This document shows positions 29,917-35,309 of a stretch of 35,309 nucleotides of DNA, piece after piece. The stretch is from JBBQWS01 sp038210415 (GTDB taxonomy: Bacteria > Actinomycetota > Actinomycetes > Prado026): positions 1 to 35,309 of the forward strand of contig JBBQWS010000035.1 of NCBI GenBank assembly GCA_038210415.1, given 5' to 3'. The notes beneath the pieces were generated by a model. That model searched no databases and was not told where the DNA came from. It was given only the letters and a program-made list of their open reading frames with translations. Within the stretch, counting starts at the first letter, position 1. The number at the start of each line of letters is the position of its first letter. The position numbers were made by a program, and so were the translations under genes.

Positions 29917-31665
29917 TCAGCCGGCAGCCCGGGTGACGCGCAGGACCTCCTGGTACGTCGTGAGGCCACGACGAGCCAACGCCAGCGCCTGCATCCGCAG
30001 GTCGCGGAAGCCCTGCTCTGCGACCACCCGTGCGAGCTCGTCCTCGTCCGTGCCGGTCAGCAACGCCCGTCGTAGCGCCGGTGTCACCTCGAGCACCTCG
30101 AAGATCCCGGTGCGTCCGTAGAAGCCGGTCTGCGTGCAGCGCGGGCAGCCCCGGCCCCGCGCCGGCTTCGCCCCGGCGAGTCCTGCCTCGTCGAGGTCCA
30201 AGGCCAGCAGGGTCGCCTCGCCCGGGTCGTACGGGTCCAGGCATTCGGTGCAGTTCGACCGGATGAGCCGTTGCGCGACGATGACCGACAGGGCCGAGCC
30301 GACGAGGTACGCGGGTACGCCCATGTCGACCAGCCGCGGGAGGGCCGCGAGCGCGCCGTTGGTGTGCAGGGTCGTGAGCACGAGGTGGCCGGTGAGGGCG
30401 GCCCGCAGGGTCAGCTCGGCGGTCTCGGGGTCACGCACCTCGCCGACCAGCACCACGTCCGGGTCCTGCCGCAGGATCGCCCGAAGGCCCCGCGTGAACG
30501 TCATGCCGGTGCGTTCGTCGACCGGCACCTGGGTGATCCCGGGCAGCTCGATCTCGATCGGGTCCTCGAGGGTGACGACGTTGCGCTCGGGGGTCGTGGC
30601 CTGGTTGATAGCGGCGTACAGGGTGTTCGTCTTGCCGGACCCGGTCGGCCCGGTGATCAGGATCAGCCCCTGCGACGCCGTGAGCGCGTGGGTCAGCACG
30701 AGCTCCTGGTCGTCGTCCAGCCCGAGAGTGTCCAGGGTCTGCAACGCCAGGCTGCCCGGCAGCAGCCGGATCACCAGCTTCTCCCCGTGCAGCGACGGCA
30801 GCGAGCTGGCTCGGGCGTCGACCTGCCGGCCGTCGATGTTCAGGCGAAGCCGCCCGTCCTGCGGCACCCGGCGCTCGGCGATATCCATGTTGGCGATGAT
30901 CTTCAGCCGCGAGACCAGCGGCCGGCCCGCGGCCCGGGGAAGGGTCATCGCGTCGCGCAGCATGCCGTCGATCCGGTACCGGATCCGCACCCCGCTCGGC
31001 TGCGGCTCGATGTGCACGTCGCTGGCCCGGCTGCGGACGGCGTCAGCCAGGATCGAGTCGGCGAGGCGTACCGTCGGCGCGTCCGCGACCGCGATGTCGT
31101 CGTCGGTGATCGGGTCCGGCTCCTCGACGAGCAGCTCGCTGACGGGGGTCGACTGGTCGGTCAGCGCCCACACCCGCTGGATCAGCTCCTGCACGACCGA
31201 CGGGGTGGCGACCGCGATCTCCAGCCGGGCCACGCCGGTGGCCCGGCGCACGTCGTCCAGGGCGACGACGTCCGTCGGGTCGGCCGCGACGAGGCGTACG
31301 CCCTGGGGCCCGTTGCCGAGGATCAGCAGCCGGTCCCGTTCGGCCGACGCCCGGGGGATCAGCCGCGCGTACCCGAAGTCGATCTCGACCGTGCGCGGGT
31401 CGACCACCTGCTTGTCGAGCAGCTCGCCGAGGGCCTGAGCGACCTGGTGCTCGTCGACGAGCCCGAGGTCGACCAGCAACGCCCCGAGCCGGACCCGGCG
31501 CGTGCCCGGGTCGCCCGACTGTGACTGTTGCTGCTGGATCGCGCGGTCGAGGCCGGCCCGCGTGAGGTCACCGCGTTCGACGAGGATGTCGCCGAGCCGG
31601 CGCCGCAGTGCGGCCTCGCCCGCGGAACCGGCGCTCGTCGACGTCGTCCGGGCCGGTTTGAGCAT
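29917..31665 (-). CDS. GspE/PilB-type ATPase with N-terminal MshEN domain
   Basis: 582 residues. The N-terminal half has two MshEN-like motifs, RLGDILVERGDLTRAGLDRA and RLGALLVDLGLVDEHQVAQA, matching the pattern of c-di-GMP-binding ATPase domains. The motor domain has Walker A GPTGSGKTNTLY (Lys345), the Asp box VTLEDPIE, Walker B DPDVVLVGEVRDPET and the His box LTTLHTNGAL; four Cys (CTEC, CPRC) form the zinc site of PilB/GspE. It would power type IV pilus assembly or type II-like secretion, yet no pilC, pilT or pilin gene is adjacent, so it is an orphan here. No clear ribosome site precedes ATG 31665. Confidence 0.92.
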   Translation of the reverse strand: MLKPARTTSTSAGSAGEAALRRRLGDILVERGDLTRAGLDRAIQQQQSQSGDPGTRRVRLGALLVDLGLVDEHQVAQALGELLDKQVVDPRTVEIDFGYARLIPRASAERDRLLILGNGPQGVRLVAADPTDVVALDDVRRATGVARLEIAVATPSVVQELIQRVWALTDQSTPVSELLVEEPDPITDDDIAVADAPTVRLADSILADAVRSRASDVHIEPQPSGVRIRYRIDGMLRDAMTLPRAAGRPLVSRLKIIANMDIAERRVPQDGRLRLNIDGRQVDARASSLPSLHGEKLVIRLLPGSLALQTLDTLGLDDDQELVLTHALTASQGLILITGPTGSGKTNTLYAAINQATTPERNVVTLEDPIEIELPGITQVPVDERTGMTFTRGLRAILRQDPDVVLVGEVRDPETAELTLRAALTGHLVLTTLHTNGALAALPRLVDMGVPAYLVGSALSVIVAQRLIRSNCTECLDPYDPGEATLLALDLDEAGLAGAKPARGRGCPRCTQTGFYGRTGIFEVLEVTPALRRALLTGTDEDELARVVAEQGFRDLRMQALALARRGLTTYQEVLRVTRAAG

Positions 31666-31690
31666 GTGGTCAGTGTCGGCCGAATGCGAG

Positions 31691-31704
31691 GAGGTCTTGA
31701 CCTC
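31691..31704. promoter_or_regulatory. Palindrome GAGGTC-TT-GACCTC between DUF1003 and PilB genes
   Basis: A perfect 6+6 inverted repeat with a 2-base centre, 26 bases before the PilB-type start and overlapping the DUF1003 stop codon. It could be an operator for the ATPase gene; nothing else supports this. Confidence 0.3.
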
Positions 31705-32239
31705 AGCCGGTGGGCTCGGTGGGCGAACCGGCCACGCGGGCGCCCTGGTCGTGCAGCTCCTCGAACTCCTCGAGCAGGTCGCGCAGCTCCGAGCGCAGGA
31801 AGTCGCGGGTGGCGACCTCGCCGAGCGCGATCCGAAGTGCAGCGACCTCGCGGACGAGGTACTCGGTGTCGGCGATCGAGCGTTCGTCGCGCGCGCGGTC
31901 CTGCTCGTACTGCACCCGGTCGCGGTCGGCCTGTCGGTTCTGCGCGAGCAGGATCAGCGGGGCGGCGTACGACGCCTGCAACGAGAGCAGCAGCGTGAGG
32001 AACTGGAACTGGTAGGGGTCGAACCGCAAATGCTTCGGCGCCAGGACGTTCCAGCAGAGCCAGGCCGCGATGAACAGGCTCATCCAGGCGATGAACCGCC
32101 AGCTGCCGATGTAGCGGGCGATCCGCTCGCTCAGCCGCCCGAACGTGTCGGGGTCGTAGGCCGGGCGCGGGACGCGGCGGCGCGGCTCGTAAGGCAGGTC
32201 GAGGCGGTGGGCCCGCTGCTGTCGTCGCTCACGAACCAT
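31703..32239 (-). CDS. DUF1003 membrane protein
   Basis: 178 residues. Two membrane helices (FIAWMSLFIAAWLCWNVLA and FLTLLLSLQASYAAPLILLA) are joined by PYQFQFLTL; DRVQYEQDRARDER and the following helices are typical of DUF1003. The C terminus is acidic and helical (LRDLLEEFEELHDQGA). Function is unknown. Its ATG (32239) overlaps the stop of the MgtE_N/CBS gene by 11 bases, and the pair is kept together in mycobacteria (Rv1231c/Rv1232c), so a joint role is plausible. Confidence 0.9.
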   Translation of the reverse strand: MVRERRQQRAHRLDLPYEPRRRVPRPAYDPDTFGRLSERIARYIGSWRFIAWMSLFIAAWLCWNVLAPKHLRFDPYQFQFLTLLLSLQASYAAPLILLAQNRQADRDRVQYEQDRARDERSIADTEYLVREVAALRIALGEVATRDFLRSELRDLLEEFEELHDQGARVAGSPTEPTG

Positions 32240-33509
32240 GCGGCGCCCCGTGGTGGTTGTGCACGGCGTCGCGCTCGCGCCAGTCGTCGGGCAGCAGGTG
32301 GTCGAGGACGTCGTCGACGGTGACCGTGCCGAGCAGGTGGTCGTTCTCGTCGACGACGGGGAGCGCCACCAGGTTGTACGTCGCCAGGTAGGTCGTCACC
32401 TGCGGCAGCGTCGCGTCGGGGCGCAGCGGCTCGAGGTCGGTGTCGCAGATACCCGAGACGAGCGATGACGGGGGCTCGCGGAGCAACCGCTGGATGTGCG
32501 CGATGCCCACGAACCGGCCGGTCGGCGTCTCGAGCGGGGCTCGGCAGACGTATACCTGGGAGGCCAGGGCGGGGGACAGGTCGGCGTTGCGCACGCGGGC
32601 CAAGGCCTCGGCGACGGTCGCGTCGGGCGACAGGATCACCGGCTCGGTGGTCATCATGCCGCCGGCGGTGTACTCGTCGTAGGACAGCAGCCGGCGGACG
32701 TCCTCGGCGTCGTCGGGCTCCATCAGCTTGAGCAGCTCCTCGGCCTGCGCAGGGGGCAGCTCGCCGAGCAGGTCGGCCGCGTCGTCTGGGGCCATCGCCT
32801 CGAGGACGTCGGCCGCCCGGCGCGGGTCGAGCTTGCCGAGGATCTCGATCTGGTCGTCCTCCGGCAGCTCTTCGAGGACGTCCGCGAGCTTCTCGTCGTC
32901 CAGCGCCGCGGCGATCTCGGACCGGCGCTTCGGGGTGAGGTCGTGCAGGGCGCTCGCGAGGTCGGCGGGGCGCATCTTCTCGTACGCCGCCAGCAGGCTG
33001 GCCGTGCCCTGGTCGGCGTCGGACTGCGCGAAGCCGGTCACCTCGTCCCAGTCGACGACGACGGTCTCTCCCCGGCGCCGGAACCCGCCGCCACCGCGCC
33101 GGACGTACAGCTGGGTGATCTCCCAGTCGCGGGAACGGGTCTGCTCCATGCCGACGTCCACGATCGTCACGGCTTCGCCAGGACCGTCGGCGGCGGTGAG
33201 CGTGACGCTGTGGTCGAACATCTCGCCGAGCACCAGCGTCTCGCCGGCCCGCTGCTCGAACCGCCGCAGGTTGAGCACGCCCGTCGTGATGACCTGACCG
33301 GCATCGAGCGCGGTGACTCGGGTCAGCGGGATGAACACCCGTCGGCGCATCGGGATCTCGACAACAAGCCCCAGCACCCGCGGGTTGGCGCGGCTGGTGC
33401 GCACCGCCACCACGACATCACGAACTCGCCCGACCTGGTCGCCGCCGGGATCGAACACCGCGACTCCGGCCAGGCGTGCGATGAAGACCCGCCATGGCGT
33501 ACCGCTCAC
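32229..33509 (-). CDS. PRC-barrel/MgtE_N/CBS-pair protein without a channel domain
   Basis: 426 residues. Residues about 8-150 contain two PRC-barrel-like stretches (LAGVAVFDPGGDQVGRVRDV and RGETVVVDWDEVTGF). About 160-275 is an MgtE N-terminal superhelix (LASALHDLTPKRRSEIAAAL, ADVLEELPEDDQIEILGKL, EAEELLKLMEPDDAEDV-like pattern). Two CBS domains follow (TTEPVILSPDATVAEALA and LLGTVTVDDVLDHLLPDDW). In MgtE this module senses Mg2+ and gates a membrane pore, which is missing here. GTG 33509 is chosen: TAGCCT lies seven bases upstream, suggesting a leaderless message, and the longer frame upstream has no matching domain. Confidence 0.88.
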   Translation of the reverse strand: MSGTPWRVFIARLAGVAVFDPGGDQVGRVRDVVVAVRTSRANPRVLGLVVEIPMRRRVFIPLTRVTALDAGQVITTGVLNLRRFEQRAGETLVLGEMFDHSVTLTAADGPGEAVTIVDVGMEQTRSRDWEITQLYVRRGGGGFRRRGETVVVDWDEVTGFAQSDADQGTASLLAAYEKMRPADLASALHDLTPKRRSEIAAALDDEKLADVLEELPEDDQIEILGKLDPRRAADVLEAMAPDDAADLLGELPPAQAEELLKLMEPDDAEDVRRLLSYDEYTAGGMMTTEPVILSPDATVAEALARVRNADLSPALASQVYVCRAPLETPTGRFVGIAHIQRLLREPPSSLVSGICDTDLEPLRPDATLPQVTTYLATYNLVALPVVDENDHLLGTVTVDDVLDHLLPDDWRERDAVHNHHGAPHGS

Positions 33510-33516
33510 GGACGTG

Positions 33517-33522
33517 AGGCTA
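33517..33522 (-). promoter_or_regulatory. -10 element of leaderless MgtE_N/CBS gene
   Basis: On the minus strand TAGCCT is followed by seven bases and GTG 33509, the spacing expected when transcription begins at the start codon. No convincing -35 was found. Confidence 0.4.
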
Positions 33523-33638
33523 CCGGGCGGGACCGCGTGGTTGAGGTCTCGACGCGGCGTGCCGAAGAAGCGGTATGGGTCCACGTACCCTGGGCGTGGC
33601 CGTCGAGGCCACAATCCCCTCCCGAGAGGCTGTTTCCC

Positions 33639-34355
33639 GTGCGCTGCTCCCGCTCGTTCGCGACCCGATCCGGGGTGGCTGCCGCCGTGCTCGCCACCTC
33701 CGCGCTGCTCGGCGCCTGCGGTGGCGGGGCGTCGACCGCCGCGCCTGCCACCTCGACGAGCTCCGCGTCGTCCGGCATCGACCAGAAGACCGGGCCCGAG
33801 ATCAGCGCGCTCGCCCAGAAGGCCGCCACCAGCGCGAAGAGCATGCACGTCAAGGGCAAGGCAGGGCCCACCGACCTCGACCTCAGCATCACCGACAGCG
33901 GCGCTGTCGGCACCGTCGGGGGGGCTGACGGGAAGGTCGACCTGCTCGCAGTCGGGGGCAAGGTGTGGATCAAGTCCGACGCGGCGTTCTGGACGATGAG
34001 CGGCCTGCCGGCCGCCTCGGCCGCCAAGCTCGACGGGAAGTACGTCGACGTGAGCACCCAGTCCACCAAGTTCGCCGGGTTCTTGAGCGTGAAGGCCTTC
34101 TTCGGGGCGACCACTCAGGGCACGAAGGCGACCAAGGGCGACAAGACGACCGTCAACGGCGTCGACGTGATCACCCTGAAGGACACCGACGGCAGCCTGC
34201 TGTTCGTCTCCCTCACCGGCGAGCCGTTCCCGATGCGGGTCAGCAACACCGGCGCGCAGGCCGGCCAGCTGGACTTCGCGGACTGGAACGCCCCCGTGGC
34301 GCTCACGGCTCCTACGGCGGACCAGATCGTCGACCTCAAGACGCTCGGTAAGTGA
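33639..34355 (+). CDS. Lipoprotein, LppX/LprG-like fold suspected
   Basis: 238 residues from GTG 33639 (GAGAGG nine bases upstream). The signal RCSRSFATRSGVAAAVLATS ends in the lipobox LLGAC, giving a lipid-modified Cys at about residue 27, followed by a Ser/Thr/Ala linker. The mature part starts EISALAQKAATSAKSMHVKG and contains repeated beta strands (VGTVGGADGKVDLLAVGGKV, VNGVDVITLKDTDGSLLFVS), similar in layout to LprG/LppX-like lipoproteins that carry lipids across the envelope; this is inference from pattern only. Its stop overlaps the GTG of the PhzF gene (GTGA). The other half of the 33510-33638 gap is promoter region shared with the divergent MgtE_N/CBS gene. Confidence 0.82.
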   Translation: MRCSRSFATRSGVAAAVLATSALLGACGGGASTAAPATSTSSASSGIDQKTGPEISALAQKAATSAKSMHVKGKAGPTDLDLSITDSGAVGTVGGADGKVDLLAVGGKVWIKSDAAFWTMSGLPAASAAKLDGKYVDVSTQSTKFAGFLSVKAFFGATTQGTKATKGDKTTVNGVDVITLKDTDGSLLFVSLTGEPFPMRVSNTGAQAGQLDFADWNAPVALTAPTADQIVDLKTLGK

Positions 34356-35309
34356 GCGACCAGCTGGAGTTCCACGTCGTCGACGTCTTCACCGACGTCC
34401 CGTTCGCGGGAAACCAGCTGGCGGTGGTCCTCGGCGCCGAATCGCTGAGCACCGCCCAGATGCAGACGCTGGCCCGACAGTTCCAGCTCTCCGAGACGGC
34501 GTTCCCGCTGGCCCCGACCGTGGCGGAGCGGGCCCGGGGGGTCGACTACCGGCTGCGCATCTTCACCCCGCAGTCCGAGCTCCCGTTCGCGGGGCACCCC
34601 AGCGTCGGCTCGGCTTGGTTGTTGGCCCGGCTGGGCCGGTTGCTTCCGGGCCGGGTCGTCCAGGCCTGCCTCGCGGGCGAGCTGCCCCTCGTCGTGGCGC
34701 CCGAGGGCGGCCCCGTCGAGCTCACCGGCGGCAGCCCGACGCTGTCCGAGCCGGTCGACCCGGCTCCGTCCCTGGCCGCGATCGGCCTGACCGCCGGCGA
34801 CCTCGCCCCGCGGGCACCCGCGTCGCGGACCGCGGGCACCGGCCTGGAGTACGTCTACCTGCCCGTACGCCCGGACTCGCTGGACCTGGCCCGGCCGGAC
34901 CTCGCGGCCCTGGCCCGCCTCGACGTGGGGGCGGTGCACCCGATCGGGCGCTACGCGTTCGCCTGGGACGACGCGACGCGCACTGCCCGGGCGCGGATGT
35001 TCAGTTGGGACATGCCCACCGGCGAGGACCCGGCCACCGGTTCGGCCGCGCTGGGGCTCGGAGTCTGGCTGGTGGCGTCCGGCTGGCTGCCGGCTGACGG
35101 GACGTCGACGTACACGGTGACGCAAGGGGTCGAGATGGGTCGGCCGTCGCTGTTGGAGTGCTCTGTCGACTCGGTCGCCGGTGCCGCCTGGGTAGCCAGG
35201 GTGAGCGGCCGCGTCGCGCTGGTCGCCCGCGGCCAGATCACCGTCCCCACGCCCACCCCCTACCCCCCCACCCCCCACCCCCCACCCCCTAACCCCGCAC
35301 CCCGACCCC
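34352..35309 (+). CDS. PhzF family isomerase/epimerase, open at window end
   Basis: At least 319 codons, with no stop before the window ends. The N-terminal VDVFTDVPFAGNQLAVVLGA, LSETAFPLAP with the catalytic Glu, IFTPQSELPFAGHPSVGSAW and the late DMPTGEDPATGSAALGLGVW are clear PhzF motifs; the family includes phenazine biosynthesis isomerase and many proteins of unknown substrate. The fold should be complete near GRVALVARGQITVP (residue about 300), so a stop is expected shortly after; instead the frame continues into TPTPYPPTPHPPPPNPAPRP encoded by a C-rich tract. No phenazine genes are nearby. Translation is coupled to the lipoprotein gene by GTGA. Confidence 0.88.
   Translation, partial: MSDQLEFHVVDVFTDVPFAGNQLAVVLGAESLSTAQMQTLARQFQLSETAFPLAPTVAERARGVDYRLRIFTPQSELPFAGHPSVGSAWLLARLGRLLPGRVVQACLAGELPLVVAPEGGPVELTGGSPTLSEPVDPAPSLAAIGLTAGDLAPRAPASRTAGTGLEYVYLPVRPDSLDLARPDLAALARLDVGAVHPIGRYAFAWDDATRTARARMFSWDMPTGEDPATGSAALGLGVWLVASGWLPADGTSTYTVTQGVEMGRPSLLECSVDSVAGAAWVARVSGRVALVARGQITVPTPTPYPPTPHPPPPNPAPRP
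35246..35309 (+). repeat. C-rich low-complexity tract with i-motif/G-quadruplex potential
   Basis: From about 35246 to the end the plus strand is almost only C with single A, T or G breaks (ACCCCCTACCCCCCACCCC-like units of 6-8 bases). The complementary strand thus has at least six runs of four or more G with 1-3 base gaps, a dense quadruplex pattern. It lies at the end of, or just past, the PhzF gene. Confidence 0.8.

Noticed and set aside
1..35309. tRNA, rRNA, CRISPR array, insertion sequence or prophage genes
   Set aside because: Scanning by eye on both strands found no cloverleaf-like sequence, regular spacer array, transposase or integrase motif; a covariance-model search would be needed to exclude small RNAs.

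Overview
The window comes from the chromosome of a GC-rich actinobacterium. The evidence is strong G/C bias at third codon positions, many GTG starts, several apparently leaderless genes (a TANNNT hexamer 6-7 nt before the start codon) and gene order resembling the Mycobacterium tuberculosis Rv1177-Rv1232c region: 7Fe ferredoxin, DapC, divergent dapD/dapE, LOG protein, FolP2-like protein, DivIVA-like small protein, TagA, DUF3117, O-methyltransferase, SigE, anti-sigma factor, HtrA, TatB, Mrp, DUF1003 and the PRC/MgtE_N/CBS protein. It is not a mycobacterium by content. I cannot place the genus. No tRNA, rRNA, CRISPR array, transposase or prophage was seen, so this looks like core chromosome with small accessory features.

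Layout. 1-3.4 kb (+): end of a receiver-domain protein (probably a CheA-like hybrid kinase), a REC-GAF response regulator, a flavin reductase-like protein and a VanW-type cell-wall protein. 3.5-6.2 kb (-): gnd-pgi of the pentose-phosphate/glycolysis junction. 6.2-10.5 kb: GNAT acetyltransferase, ferredoxin-dapC, a DinB-like protein, an unannotated 34-residue ORF with a near-perfect Shine-Dalgarno, a DUF2510 membrane protein and four copies of a short intergenic repeat. 10.5-14.2 kb: diguanylate cyclase, dapD and divergent dapE. 14.2-19.3 kb: YceI with paired palindromic operators, two LOG paralogues, a secreted protein, FolP2-like protein, DivIVA-like protein, SRPBCC protein and TagA. 19.3-24.5 kb: Tat-exported metallophosphoesterase, PaaX regulator, DUF3117, PepA and an O-methyltransferase. 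24.5-29.9 kb: the envelope-stress module sigE, anti-sigma (fused to an RseB-like sensor), htrA, tatB, then mrp. 29.9-35.3 kb: orphan PilB/GspE ATPase, DUF1003, PRC-MgtE_N-CBS protein, a lipoprotein and a PhzF-family protein that runs off the window in a C-rich tract.

How genes work together. dapC, dapD and dapE give three steps of the succinylase branch of meso-diaminopimelate/lysine synthesis. sigE, the membrane anti-sigma and htrA form a self-contained surface-stress circuit. The diguanylate cyclase and the MshEN-domain ATPase could be a producer and a receptor of c-di-GMP, although they are 18 kb apart. The most notable oddities are the symmetric -10 element between leaderless dapD and dapE, an in-frame TAG cutting off the last 51 codons of the RseA-RseB fusion, a probable ATC start codon on the methyltransferase, three tail-to-tail gene pairs sharing a 4-nt stop overlap, and the intergenic repeat family.
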